Below are positions 50,563 through 59,365 of a DNA stretch of 64,000 nt, in pieces. A program made the translations under genes and the position numbers. This DNA is from Terrabacter sp. Root85 (GTDB lineage Bacteria; Actinomycetota; Actinomycetes; Actinomycetales; Dermatophilaceae). Numbering within the stretch: the first letter of the stretch is position 1; each line of letters begins with the position of its first letter. The notes under the pieces are model-generated. The model had not been told where the DNA came from. It saw only the letters and a program-made list of their open reading frames with translations, and ran no database searches. The DNA lies in assembly GCF_001429185.1 (NCBI RefSeq), contig NZ_LMIW01000001.1, positions 1,019,490 to 1,083,489 of the forward strand. Direction: 5' to 3'.

Positions 50563-50674
50563 GAGTTGCTCCTGTGCGACTCGGTGATCTCCTCCCCCTG
50601 TCGGATCACCGGGTCAAGGGCACCCGCCCCTGCTGGTCGAGTTCGGCGACGTGACCAGCAGGGGCGGGTTTTTC
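50563..50674 (+). ncRNA. 6C-type small RNA candidate
   Basis: The region folds into two stem-loops. GGTGATC and GATCACC enclose a C-rich loop (TCCTCCCCCTG) near 50583-50610, and a second stem (50623-50638 with 50653-50668) carries CCCGCCCC and ends in TTTTT. Two C-rich hairpins, the second serving as terminator, define the actinobacterial 6C RNA, known in mycobacteria as B11. A possible -10 box CATAGT lies at 50548-50553. The 5' end is an estimate. No protein frame explains this 315-bp gap. Confidence 0.7.
50623..50673 (+). terminator. Intrinsic terminator of the 6C-type RNA
   Basis: CCCGCCCCTGCTGGTC (50623-50638) and its exact reverse complement (50653-50668) are followed by five T residues at 50669-50673. 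It is the only element in the window with a classical T tract and may also stop transcription from the IolC gene. Confidence 0.85.
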
Positions 50675-50705
50675 TCGTTTCCGGGCCTGCTCGCGCGCTC
50701 TCGAC

Positions 50706-50744
50706 GGCACCCTCACACGGCACCCTCACACGGCACCCTCACAT
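50706..50744. repeat. 13-bp tandem repeat at the 3' end of the iolC-like gene
   Basis: GGCACCCTCACAC occurs three times in tandem, the last with one change. The stop codon of the kinase gene lies inside the last copy, so each copy contains a TGA and repeat loss would change only the last codons. Confidence 0.75.
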
Positions 50745-51704
50745 GGCGCCGTCGGCGACCTCGACATCGGACAGCAGGGCCTGGACCTCGGCCGTCGTCG
50801 GCATCGCCGTCGAGCACCCGAGCCTGCCGGCGACGAGAGCACCGGCGACGTTGGCGAAGTGCAGGACGCGCTCGAGGTCCCACCCCTCGAGCAGGCCGTG
50901 CACGAGCGCCCCACCGAACGCGTCGCCCGCACCGAGGCCGTTGACGACCCTCACGGGGAAGGCGCCGACCCTCACCTGCTCGGAGGGCGTCATGGCGAGC
51001 ACGCCCCCTGGTCCCTGCGTGACGACGGCGAGCTCGACGCCCGCCGCCAGGAGCGCGCGGGCCGCCCGCTGGGGGTCGGCCTCCCCCGTCGCGACCTCGC
51101 ACTCCTCGATGTTGCCGACGGCGACGGTCGCGTGACCGACGGCCTCGCGCACCCGCCGACGGGCCTCGTCGGGGTCGCTCCAGAAGGCGGGCCTGTAGTC
51201 GAGGTCGAGGACGGTGAGCGGTGCCCGGCCGCGCTCCTCCCAGGCAGCGTGGTGGGCCGCTCGGCTCGGCTCCTGGCTGAGCCCGGTGACGGTGGACCAG
51301 TAGACCCGCGCCTCCCGGATCGCTTGCAGGGGAAGGGAGTCCGCCGTGATGAGAAGGTCTGGCGCGATCGGGTAGCGATAGGACCAGATCGGGAAGTGGT
51401 CAGGTGGGAACACCTCGCAGAAGGTGACCGGGGTCGGCGGCCCAGCGGTGATGGTCTGCACGTGAGCGTCGTCGACGCCGAGCTGCAGCAGCTCGCGATG
51501 GACGAAGCGTCCGAAGGCGTCGTCGGCCGTGGCGCTGACGAGCGTGGCGCGCCGACCGTGGCGGGCCGCGGCGACCGTGACGTTGGCCGCGCTGCCGCCG
51601 AGAAACTTCTCGAAGGTGCGCACCTCGTCGAGCGTGACGCCGTGCTGGAGGGGGTAGAGGTCGACGCCCACCCGACCCATCGCGACGAGGTCGTAGACGG
51701 TCAT
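50739..51704 (-). CDS. iolC: PfkB-family kinase, 5-dehydro-2-deoxygluconokinase (IolC)-like
   Basis: A 321-residue ribokinase-type enzyme. The N-terminus MTVYDLVAMGRVGVDLYPLQ and KFLGGSAANVTVAAARHG match IolC, which phosphorylates 5-dehydro-2-deoxygluconate in inositol breakdown. The catalytic Asp lies in NGLGAGDAFGGALVHGLL. No other iol gene is in the window, so the assignment by function is less sure than by family. It is divergent from the cellobiose operon, 200 bp apart. Confidence 0.8.
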   Translation of the reverse strand: MTVYDLVAMGRVGVDLYPLQHGVTLDEVRTFEKFLGGSAANVTVAAARHGRRATLVSATADDAFGRFVHRELLQLGVDDAHVQTITAGPPTPVTFCEVFPPDHFPIWSYRYPIAPDLLITADSLPLQAIREARVYWSTVTGLSQEPSRAAHHAAWEERGRAPLTVLDLDYRPAFWSDPDEARRRVREAVGHATVAVGNIEECEVATGEADPQRAARALLAAGVELAVVTQGPGGVLAMTPSEQVRVGAFPVRVVNGLGAGDAFGGALVHGLLEGWDLERVLHFANVAGALVAGRLGCSTAMPTTAEVQALLSDVEVADGAM

Positions 51705-51822
51705 GGGAGCCTCCCACCGGTGCCGGTCCCACGCCGGCGTCTGGACCTCCACGCTAGCCGCGATCAGGTCACGGAATGGTCACGGCTCTTGACCGATGCC
51801 CTCCGGCACCCTCATTCTCCTC

Positions 51823-51868
51823 GTGAGAGCGCTCTCACGGCCACGTCTCACGCACGGAGAGCGCTCCC
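51823..51868. promoter_or_regulatory. Two CebR/LacI-type operators
   Basis: GTGAGAGCGCTCTCAC at 51823-51838 is a perfect palindrome. GGAGAGCGCTCCC at 51856-51868 is a second, near-perfect copy. Both match the CebR site known from Streptomyces (TGGGAGCGCTCCCA). They lie 37-82 bp upstream of the cebE start, so the CebR-like repressor at the end of the operon should act here. Confidence 0.85.
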
Positions 51869-51904
51869 ACACCCACACTGGGGATGAGACCAAAGGAGCT
51901 CTCC

Positions 51905-53230
51905 ATGACATCCCGTTCCACCCGGATCGGCGCGCCCTCCGTGCGCTCTCGCCACGCCGTACTCGCCACCCTCACCGTCGGACTGCTGGCCCTCTCGGCC
52001 TGCAGCTCGGGTTCGGGTGCCGACAGCCCCTCCACCCAGGCCGGCAGCACCGGTGGCGGCGGACCCGTCACCCTGACGCTCGCCACCTTCAACCAGTTCG
52101 GCTACGAGGAGCTCATCCCCGAGTTCGAGAAGTCGCACCCGAACATCAAGGTCACCCACAAGAAGGCCGCGACCTCCAACGAGGCCCGCGACAACTTCTT
52201 CACCCGCCTCTCGGCCGGCAGCGGCATGGCCGACGTCGAGGCCGTCGAGGTCGACTGGCTCCCGGAGATGCTCCAGTACTCCGACAAGTTCACCGACCTC
52301 AACTCCGCCGACGTCCAGGGCCGCTGGCTCGACTGGAAGGCCAAGGCCGCCACGGATGCCGAGGGCCACCTCATCGGCTACGGCACGGACTCCGGCCCCG
52401 AGGCCATCTGCTACCGCAGCGACCTCTTCAAGGCCGCCGGCCTGCCGAGCGACCGCGAGTCGGTCGCCAAGATGTTCGGCAACACCTGGGAGAGCTACTT
52501 CGCCGCCGGCAAGCAGTTCAAGGCCAAGTCGAAGGTCCCCTTCTTCGACAGCATCGGCGCCACCTACCAGGGCATGGTCAACCAGCTGGAGGCCGCCTAC
52601 GAGAACCCGAGCGACGACGCGATCACCGCGACGGACAACGCCGCCGTCAAGAAGATCTACGACCAGGTCATCCAGGCCGGCATCACCGACGGTCTCTCGG
52701 CCAAGCTCCAGCAGTGGGGCGACGACTGGACCGCGAGCTACCAGAAGAACGGCTTCGCGACGATGCTCTGCCCCGGCTGGATGGTCGGAGTCATCGAGGG
52801 CAACGCCAAGGGCGTCAAGGGCTGGGACGTCGCCAACACCTTCCCCGGTGGCGGTGGCAACTGGGGCGGTTCGTACCTGACCGTGCCGAAGCAGAGCGCC
52901 CACCCGAAGGAGGCCCAGGAGCTCGCCGCGTGGCTGACCGCGCCCGAGCAGCAGATCAAGGCCTTCAAGAAGGTCGGTGCCTTCCCGAGCCAGAAGCAGG
53001 CCCTCGAGAGCCAGGACCTGCTCTCCTTCACGGTCGCGTCCTTCAACAACGCGCCGACCGGCCAGATCTTCGCCGACCGCGCCAAGGCCGTCACCATCAC
53101 GCCGTACAAGGGCACCCACTACTTCGCGATCAACGACGCGATGCAGCAGGCCCTGACCCGCGTCGAGCAGGGCAGCTCCCCGCAGGAGTCGTGGGACAAG
53201 TGGGTCGGCGACGTCAAGGCCCTCGGCTGA
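51905..53230 (+). CDS. cebE: Cellobiose-type ABC transporter substrate-binding lipoprotein
   Basis: A 441-residue extracellular binding protein with lipobox LLALSACSS (Cys about residue 33) and a CUT1 binding fold (LATFNQFGYEELIPEFEKS, CPGWMVGVIEGNAKG, GGGGNWGGSYLTVPKQ). The operon order cebE-cebF-cebG-bglC-cebR and the operators support cellobiose or cello-oligosaccharides as ligand. ATG 51905 has AAAGGAG six bases upstream. It is followed by two hairpins before cebF. Confidence 0.9.
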   Translation: MTSRSTRIGAPSVRSRHAVLATLTVGLLALSACSSGSGADSPSTQAGSTGGGGPVTLTLATFNQFGYEELIPEFEKSHPNIKVTHKKAATSNEARDNFFTRLSAGSGMADVEAVEVDWLPEMLQYSDKFTDLNSADVQGRWLDWKAKAATDAEGHLIGYGTDSGPEAICYRSDLFKAAGLPSDRESVAKMFGNTWESYFAAGKQFKAKSKVPFFDSIGATYQGMVNQLEAAYENPSDDAITATDNAAVKKIYDQVIQAGITDGLSAKLQQWGDDWTASYQKNGFATMLCPGWMVGVIEGNAKGVKGWDVANTFPGGGGNWGGSYLTVPKQSAHPKEAQELAAWLTAPEQQIKAFKKVGAFPSQKQALESQDLLSFTVASFNNAPTGQIFADRAKAVTITPYKGTHYFAINDAMQQALTRVEQGSSPQESWDKWVGDVKALG

Positions 53231-53242
53231 CCTGATCCCGCC

Positions 53243-53334
53243 GGTCGACGGGTCGAACGCCCGACCCGTCGACCAGCCGACCGCGGACGGCCCGGTGCAC
53301 CCCTCACCGTTCACCCGGGCACCGGGCCGTCCGC
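53243..53334 (+). terminator. Two tandem hairpins between cebE and cebF
   Basis: Hairpin one pairs GGTCGACGGGTCG (53243-53255) with 53262-53274. Hairpin two pairs GCGGACGGCCCGGTGC (53283-53298) with 53319-53334. Both are perfect and fill the 122-bp gap, so they probably raise cebE mRNA over the permease genes by blocking decay or part of transcription. Confidence 0.8.
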
Positions 53335-53352
53335 CCGACCATCGGAAGCGCC

Positions 53353-54348
53353 ATGACCGTTCAGTCCCCCACCCGCACGACGCAGCCGGACCCGCCCGGC
53401 GCCGCGGCGATCGTGCAGCGCACGCCCCTGCCGCCCCGCTCGGGATGGCGGCGCCGCCTGACGAAGCTCGACGAGAAGGCCGCGCCCTACGCATACGTCT
53501 CGCCGTTCTTCATCCTCTTCGGCATCGTCGGGCTCTTCCCGCTGCTCTACACCGCGTGGGTCTCGCTCCACAAGTGGAGCCTCATCGGGGGCCAGGGCGA
53601 CTTCGTCGGGCTGAAGAACTACGCGGACGTCCTCGCGCAGCCCTACTTCTGGAACGCGCTGAAGAACACCGTCAGCATCTTCCTGCTTTCGAGCGTGCCG
53701 CAGGTCATCGCGGCCCTGCTCATCGCGGCCGCCCTCGACAGCGGGCTGCGGGCCCGCACGTTCTGGCGGATGGGGGTGCTGCTGCCCTACGTCGTGGCCC
53801 CCGTCGCCGTCGCCCTCATCTTCAGCGACCTCTTCGGCGACAAGTTCGGCCTCGTCAACCACCTGCTCGGCCTCGTCGGCATCGACCCGATCCAGTGGCA
53901 CAAGGAGGTCCTGCCCAGCCACGTGGCCATCGCGACGATGGTCAACTTCCGGTGGACCGGCTACAACGCCCTGATCTTCCTCGCCGCCATGCAGGCCATC
54001 CCCCGCGACTACTACGAGGCGGCCATGATCGACGGCGCGGGCCGCATCCGCACCTTCTTCTCGATCACCATCCCGCAGCTGCGCGCGACGATCATCTTCG
54101 TCGTCATCACCTCGACGATCGGCGGCCTGCAGATCTTCGACGAGCCGCGGATGTACGACCAGTACGGCCTCGGCGGCGCCGACCGCCAGTGGCAGACGCT
54201 GACCCTCTACCTCTACCAGCTCGGCTGGACGCAGAAGAACTTCGGCCGCGCGGCCGCCGTGGCGTGGATGCTCTTCCTCATCGTCATCGTCTTCGCGGTC
54301 GTCAACTTCCTCGTCACCCGCCGGATCGCCTCGAAGGGACAGCGATGA
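53353..54348 (+). CDS. cebF: Cellobiose-type ABC transporter permease 1
   Basis: A 331-residue CUT1 permease with a Pro-rich cytoplasmic N-terminus and six helices beginning with YVSPFFILFGIVGLFPLLY. The EAA loop reads YYEAAMIDGAGRIRTFFSIT. Its stop overlaps the start of cebG (ATGA). With cebG it forms the channel for the disaccharide; the ATPase must come from elsewhere. Confidence 0.9.
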   Translation: MTVQSPTRTTQPDPPGAAAIVQRTPLPPRSGWRRRLTKLDEKAAPYAYVSPFFILFGIVGLFPLLYTAWVSLHKWSLIGGQGDFVGLKNYADVLAQPYFWNALKNTVSIFLLSSVPQVIAALLIAAALDSGLRARTFWRMGVLLPYVVAPVAVALIFSDLFGDKFGLVNHLLGLVGIDPIQWHKEVLPSHVAIATMVNFRWTGYNALIFLAAMQAIPRDYYEAAMIDGAGRIRTFFSITIPQLRATIIFVVITSTIGGLQIFDEPRMYDQYGLGGADRQWQTLTLYLYQLGWTQKNFGRAAAVAWMLFLIVIVFAVVNFLVTRRIASKGQR

Positions 54349-55226
54349 CCGCCCCGACCCTGACCCCTGCGCCCGTGGTCAAGCCCCGACGGGGCACGAA
54401 GCTCGTGCGCCGCACCCAGGCCAGCCCGACGGCATACGTCTTCCTCGCGATCGTCCTCGTCGGCTCGGCGTTCCCGCTCTGGTGGTCCTACGTCATCGGC
54501 AGCAAGGACTCCGCGGCCATCGTGCAGGACCCGTTCTCGTTCGTCCCCGGCGGGCACTTCCTCCAGAACGCGAGCACCGTCGTCACGACGATCCCGTTCT
54601 GGAAGGCCCTCGGCAACAGCATCCTCGTCAGCTCCACGGTGGCCGTGCTCGTCGTGCTCTTCTCGGCGATGGCCGGCTTCGCCTTCGCCAAGCTGCACTT
54701 CCGGGGTCGCAACGGTCTGCTCGTCTTCGTCATCGCGACGATGGCCGTGCCGACCCAGCTCGGGATCGTGCCGCTCTTCATCGTCATGAGCAAGCTCGGC
54801 TGGATCGGCAGCCTCTGGGCCGTCATCCTGCCCAGCGCCGTCAGCGCGTTCGGCGTCTTCTGGATGACGCAGTACCTCCAGGAGGCGCTGCCCGACGAGC
54901 TCATCGAGGCCTCGCGCGTCGACGGCGCGTCGACGCTGCGGACGTTCTGGTCCATCGCGCTGCCAGCCGCCCGCCCGGGTGCGGCGATGCTCGGCCTGTT
55001 CACCTTCATCGCGACGTGGACGAACTTCTTCTGGCCGTTCATCATCCTCGACCCCGGCAACCCGACGCTGCCCGTCGCCCTGCAGCAGCTGCAGGCCGCC
55101 TACTTCGTCGACTACTCCCTCGTGCTCAACGGGGTCGTGCTCATGGCGCTGCCCCTCATCGTCCTGTTCGTCTTCGCCGGGAGGCAGCTCGTCTCCGGCA
55201 TCATGCAAGGAGCCGTCAAGGGATGA
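54345..55226 (+). CDS. cebG: Cellobiose-type ABC transporter permease 2
   Basis: A 293-residue CUT1 permease with six helices. The EAA loop is DELIEASRVDGASTLRTFWS, and NFFWPFIILDPGNPTLPVAL is typical of the second permease of this family. ATG 54345 overlaps cebF, and its own stop overlaps the bglC start (ATGA), so the whole string is translationally coupled. Confidence 0.9.
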   Translation: MTAPTLTPAPVVKPRRGTKLVRRTQASPTAYVFLAIVLVGSAFPLWWSYVIGSKDSAAIVQDPFSFVPGGHFLQNASTVVTTIPFWKALGNSILVSSTVAVLVVLFSAMAGFAFAKLHFRGRNGLLVFVIATMAVPTQLGIVPLFIVMSKLGWIGSLWAVILPSAVSAFGVFWMTQYLQEALPDELIEASRVDGASTLRTFWSIALPAARPGAAMLGLFTFIATWTNFFWPFIILDPGNPTLPVALQQLQAAYFVDYSLVLNGVVLMALPLIVLFVFAGRQLVSGIMQGAVKG

Positions 55227-56764
55227 CCGCCCAGACGCGTACCCACCAGACCCTCATCACGCCGGGCACGACGCCCGCGACGAATCTCCCCGTCGCAGAA
55301 GGACGCCCGGTGCCGCAGGACTTCCTCCTCGGCGCCGCGACCGCGGCCTTCCAGATCGAGGGGGCCCGTCACGAGGACGGCCGCACCGACTCGATCTGGG
55401 ACACCTTCTCGCACACCCCCGGCGCCGTCGTCGACGGTGACACCGGTGACGTCGCGTGCGACCACTACCACCGGTATGCCGCCGACGTGGACCTCATGAG
55501 GTCGCTCGGCCTGCAGTCCTACCGCTTCTCGACGTCGTGGGGACGCATCTGCCCCGACGGCGGACCGGTCAACGCGAAGGGGCTCGACTTCTACGAGCGG
55601 CTCGTCGACTCGCTCATCGAGTCGGGCATCGCGCCGTGGCTCACGCTCTACCACTGGGACCTGCCGCAGGCCCTCGAGGACCGCGGCGGCTGGACCTCGC
55701 GCGAGACCGTCGACCGCTTCGTCGACTACGCGCTCGCCGTGCACGACCGGCTCGGCGACCGCGTGCGCACGTGGACGACCCTCAACGAGCCGTTCTGCTC
55801 GGCCTTCCTCGGCTACACCGCCGGCATGCACGCGCCGGGCCGCACCTCACCCGCCGACGGTCTCGCCGCCGCGCACCACCTCCTGCTCGGCCACGGCCGG
55901 GTCGTGCAGGAGCTGCGGGCCCGCGACGCCTCGCTCGAGCTGGGGCTGACCCTCAACTTCACCGTCGCCGACCCGCTCGACCCCTCGGACCCGCGCGACG
56001 TCGACGCCGCGCGCCGGGTCGACGCGCAGATGAACCGGATCTTCCTCGACCCGATCTTCCGCGGAGAGTATCCCGCCGACCTCCTCGAGGACGTCCGCCA
56101 CCTGGGACTGACCGACCACGTCATGGACGGCGACCTCGAGGTGATCTCCACGCCCATCGACGTGCTCGGCGTCAACTACTACAACGGCGAGGCCATCGGC
56201 CACGAGCCGCCTGCCGACGCCCTCGACGACAGCGTGAACGGCGGCCGCACCACCCGATCGCCGTTCCCCGCCGCCGATGACGCCCACCGCCACCCGCGCG
56301 GGCTCCCCGTCACCGCGATGGACTGGGAGATCCAGCCCGAGGGGCTGACCCGCCTGCTCGTCCGGCTTCACGAGGAGTATGCCGGCCCGGCCGGGGTCGC
56401 CCTGCACGTGACGGAGAACGGCGCCGCCTTCGACGACGCCCCCGACGAGGACGGCTTCGTCGACGACCGCGGCCGGACGGCATACGTCCGCTCGCACCTC
56501 GGCGCGATCCTCGACGCCGTCGACGCGGGGGTCCCCGTGCGCGGCTACTTCTACTGGTCGCTGCTCGACAACTTCGAGTGGGCCTGGGGCTACGCCAAGC
56601 GCTTCGGTATCGTCCGAGTCGACTACGACACCCAGGTGCGCACGCCCAAGGCGAGCGCGCTCGACTTCGCCCGCATCATCTCGACGCGGAGGCTGCCCAG
56701 CCCGTGGGACGCCCCGGCCACGAGCGGTGACGGCGACGACCCTGCAGGAGAATCGACACCATGA
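55223..56764 (+). CDS. bglC: GH1 beta-glucosidase
   Basis: A 513-residue intracellular glycosidase that would split imported cellobiose to glucose. GH1 signatures are FLLGAATAAFQIEGARHEDG, acid/base Glu189 in TTLNEPFCSAF, NYYNGEA and the nucleophile Glu398 in VALHVTENGAAF. The first 30 residues (MTAQTRTHQTLITPG) are an extension before the catalytic domain. The start ATG 55223 overlaps cebG, and its stop overlaps cebR. Confidence 0.94.
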   Translation: MTAQTRTHQTLITPGTTPATNLPVAEGRPVPQDFLLGAATAAFQIEGARHEDGRTDSIWDTFSHTPGAVVDGDTGDVACDHYHRYAADVDLMRSLGLQSYRFSTSWGRICPDGGPVNAKGLDFYERLVDSLIESGIAPWLTLYHWDLPQALEDRGGWTSRETVDRFVDYALAVHDRLGDRVRTWTTLNEPFCSAFLGYTAGMHAPGRTSPADGLAAAHHLLLGHGRVVQELRARDASLELGLTLNFTVADPLDPSDPRDVDAARRVDAQMNRIFLDPIFRGEYPADLLEDVRHLGLTDHVMDGDLEVISTPIDVLGVNYYNGEAIGHEPPADALDDSVNGGRTTRSPFPAADDAHRHPRGLPVTAMDWEIQPEGLTRLLVRLHEEYAGPAGVALHVTENGAAFDDAPDEDGFVDDRGRTAYVRSHLGAILDAVDAGVPVRGYFYWSLLDNFEWAWGYAKRFGIVRVDYDTQVRTPKASALDFARIISTRRLPSPWDAPATSGDGDDPAGESTP

Positions 56765-57789
56765 GCGACGGGACGCTGGCCACCCCCGTCGGACGACCCA
56801 CCCTCGAGGAGGTCGCCCGGGTGGCCGGCGTGTCCCGGGCCACGGTCTCGCGCGTCATCAACGGCTCACCCCGGGTCAGCCCGGACGTGCTCGTCGTCGT
56901 CGAGAAGGCCATCGCCGAGCTCGACTACGTGCCCAACCGGGCCGCACGGTCACTCGTCGCCCGCGCGACGATGTCGATCGCGCTCGTCGTGCCCGAGGAC
57001 ACGCACCGCTTCTTCGGCGACCCGTACTTCGCCGACGTCGTCCAGGGCATCAGCGACCGGCTCGACGACAGCGACTACGTGCTCAACCTCCAGCTGACGC
57101 ACCCGAGCTCGCCGTCGGAGAAGACGAAGCGCTACCTGCTCGGCGGCAACGTCGACGGCGCCATCGTCGTCTCGCACCACTCCGGCGACCACTTCCTCAC
57201 CTCGCTCAGCCGGTCGCTGCCCGTGGTCTTCGGCGGGCGACCGATCGGCGAGGCCAAGGACCGCGACTACTACATCGACGTCGACAACCGGCTCGGCGGC
57301 GTCCGGGGCACCCAGCACCTCATCGACCGGGGTCGCACCGCCATCGCGACGATCACCGGACCGGCCGACATGCCGGCATCGGTCGACCGCGAACAGGGCT
57401 GGCGCGACGCCCTCGCCGAGGCCGGGCTGTCCGACCACCGCCTCGCGCGTGGCGACTTCACCGAGGCCGGCGGCATCCGCGCCGCGCTCGCCCTCATCGA
57501 CGAGCACCCCGACCTCGACGCGCTCTTCGTCGCGAGCGACCTCATGGCGAGCGGGGCGCTGCTCGCGCTCGACGAGCGCGGGCTGCGGGTGCCTGACGAC
57601 GTCGCGATCGTCGGTTTCGACAACAGCAAGTACGCCACGCGCGGCAAGGTGGGGCTGACCACCGTGGCCCAGCCCGCCCAGGAGATGGGCGTCGTCATGG
57701 CCGACACGCTGCTGCGCCTGCTCGCGGGCGAGTCCCCGCCCCGGGTCACGACGCTCGACACGGAGCTCGTCGTCCGCGACTCGAGCTGA
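56761..57789 (+). CDS. cebR: LacI-family repressor of the cellobiose operon
   Basis: A 342-residue LacI-type regulator. The N-terminal headpiece is TLEEVARVAGVSRATVSRVI followed by NGSPRVSPDVLVVVEKAI, and the rest is a periplasmic-binding-protein-like sensor (DALFVASDLMASGALLALDE, DVAIVGFDNSKYATRGK). It is encoded last in the operon and overlaps bglC by four bases. The CebR-type operators at 51823-51868 are its likely targets, with cellobiose as the expected inducer. Confidence 0.92.
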   Translation: MSDGTLATPVGRPTLEEVARVAGVSRATVSRVINGSPRVSPDVLVVVEKAIAELDYVPNRAARSLVARATMSIALVVPEDTHRFFGDPYFADVVQGISDRLDDSDYVLNLQLTHPSSPSEKTKRYLLGGNVDGAIVVSHHSGDHFLTSLSRSLPVVFGGRPIGEAKDRDYYIDVDNRLGGVRGTQHLIDRGRTAIATITGPADMPASVDREQGWRDALAEAGLSDHRLARGDFTEAGGIRAALALIDEHPDLDALFVASDLMASGALLALDERGLRVPDDVAIVGFDNSKYATRGKVGLTTVAQPAQEMGVVMADTLLRLLAGESPPRVTTLDTELVVRDSS

Positions 57790-57905
57790 CGGGCAGCGGA
57801 AGTGCGGGGAACTCGTGTGCCCCCCGTGACAACCTCCCGCGGTACGCGAGCGTCCTGATCTGCATCGGCTCGACGAGCGAGCCCACCAGACAGGGGATCC
57901 ATCAC

Positions 57906-58355
57906 ATGTCCGTCACGCGTGCCCTCACCGCCATCGCCCTCGCCACCGCGACGACCATCGGCACGACCGCCCTCGTCGTCGCTCCGGCGCACGCCGGGGG
58001 CGCACCCGATCTCGGCACCGTGGACGTCGACCGTCAGGCCCGCCTGCACGACGGCGTCGTCACCCTTCGAGGCACCTACACGTGCACCCTGCCCGACTCG
58101 CCGGCGCTCTCCGGTCCGGGGACGCTGGGCCTCGAGCTCGTGTCGCGGTCGGGGGCAGCCGCCACGACACCGCTCACGGTCTCGGTCCCGGTCACGTGCG
58201 ACGGGACCGAGCGCAGCTGGACCGTCTCCACCGCCGCGGGTTCACTGCGCCAGGGCCGGGCCTGGGTGCACGGCCACCTCGAGGTGCCCGATGCCGCCGG
58301 CAGCACGCCCTGGGAGTTCTTCGACACGACGGTCGCGGTGGTCGGCCGCCGCTGA
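57906..58355 (+). CDS. Small secreted beta-rich protein (DUF6299-like)
   Basis: A 149-residue protein with a signal peptide (MSVTRALTAIALATATTIGT, cleavage near APAHA) and a mature domain of about 115 residues with a Cys pair (GTYTCTLPDS and VPVTCDGTERSW) and a beta-sandwich-like pattern. It resembles DUF6299 proteins of actinobacteria by memory only. It is probably extracellular; the function is unknown. Confidence 0.65.
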   Translation: MSVTRALTAIALATATTIGTTALVVAPAHAGGAPDLGTVDVDRQARLHDGVVTLRGTYTCTLPDSPALSGPGTLGLELVSRSGAAATTPLTVSVPVTCDGTERSWTVSTAAGSLRQGRAWVHGHLEVPDAAGSTPWEFFDTTVAVVGRR

Positions 58356-58480
58356 AGGGCCCGCCTCACCGGCGAGCCGACGGCACACCTTGGGGTCAGC
58401 GACAGCTTGGGGTCAGCGGCTCAAGGAGGACGGCGTGGGTCGACCCGAGCGTGTGCGCGCCGCCGCTCGGGGAGGTATGA

Positions 58481-58520
58481 CGAAGGGCCGGGCTCCGCCT
58501 GTGCGGAGCCCGGCCCTTCG
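58481..58520. terminator. 18-bp perfect hairpin after rplI
   Basis: CGAAGGGCCGGGCTCCGC (58481-58498) and its exact reverse complement (58503-58520) enclose a 4-nt loop, 19 bp past the rplI stop. It is the likely end of the ribosomal protein operon. Confidence 0.88.
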
Positions 58521-58539
58521 ACGTGTCAGACCTCGACGG

Positions 58540-58986
58540 TCAGGCGGGGACGACCTCGAACTTGAGGGTCGCCGCGACCTCGGGGTGCAGACGGACGGTC
58601 GCCTCGTAGGAGCCGAGCGTCTTGATGGCCTGCTTGACCTCGATCTTGCGCTTGTCGAGCTCCGGGCCACCGGCAGCCTTGACGGCCGCGGCGATGTCGC
58701 CGTTGCTGACGGCACCGAAGAGGCGACCGGACTGGCCGGACTTGGCCGGGACCTTGACCGACGTGGCCTCGAGCTGGCCCTTGACACCCTTGGCGGTGTC
58801 GAGGTCCTTGATCTCGCGGACCGCACGGCCCTTGGTCAGGGCGTCGACCTGCTTCTGGCCGCCCTTGGTCCACGGGGTCGCGAGACCGCGCGGCATGAGG
58901 AAGTTCCGGCCGTAGCCGTCCTTGACCTCGACGATGTCACCAGCAGCACCGAGGCCGGTGACCTCGTGGGTGAGAATGAGCTTCAT
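58540..58986 (-). CDS. rplI: 50S ribosomal protein L9 (bL9)
   Basis: A 148-residue ribosomal protein with the conserved N-terminal domain [20 protein letters not shown] and [20 protein letters not shown], a long connecting helix, and a C-terminal rRNA-binding domain ([19 protein letters not shown]). It is the last gene of rpsF-ssb-rpsR-rplI, 27 bp after rpsR. Confidence 0.97.
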   Translation of the reverse strand: MKLILTHEVTGLGAAGDIVEVKDGYGRNFLMPRGLATPWTKGGQKQVDALTKGRAVREIKDLDTAKGVKGQLEATSVKVPAKSGQSGRLFGAVSNGDIAAAVKAAGGPELDKRKIEVKQAIKTLGSYEATVRLHPEVAATLKFEVVPA

Positions 58987-59013
58987 GGTGTTCTCCTCGT
59001 TCCCGAAACCGGC

Positions 59014-59250
59014 TCAGCGAGCCGAGCTCGAGTAGGGCAGCAGGGCCATCTCACGGGCGTTCTTGACGGCCGTGGCGATGAGACGCTGCTCCTGGGTGGA
59101 CACACCGGTCACGCGACGCGCGCGGATCTTGCCGCGGTCGGAGATGAACTTGCGCAGGAGCGCAGTGTCCTTGTAGTCGATGTTCTCGACCTTCGCCGCC
59201 TTCAGCGGGTTGGCCTTCTTCTTGGGCTTGCGCACAACGGGCTTTGCCAT
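59014..59250 (-). CDS. rpsR: 30S ribosomal protein S18 (bS18), Cys-free form
   Basis: A 78-residue protein that binds S6 on the ribosomal platform: [40 protein letters not shown] and the basic helix [15 protein letters not shown]. The zinc-binding cysteines of the classic S18 N-terminus are absent (KKKANP instead of a Cys motif), typical of zinc-independent S18. It lies 115 bp after ssb. Confidence 0.95.
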   Translation of the reverse strand: MAKPVVRKPKKKANPLKAAKVENIDYKDTALLRKFISDRGKIRARRVTGVSTQEQRLIATAVKNAREMALLPYSSSAR

Positions 59251-59365
59251 CGTGGTGCTCTCCTTCTTGATGAGAGCCCGGGGTTTGGTGCCCCGGGATG
59301 GGTTAAAGAACTAATGGGGTATGCCGTCTGGCTGCGTCACCGGACGGCGGTGCTGACCTGCTCGA

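Noticed and set aside
50706..50744. Tandem 13-bp repeat as iterons of a replication origin
   Set aside because: Only three copies, overlapping a stop codon, with no replication gene nearby.
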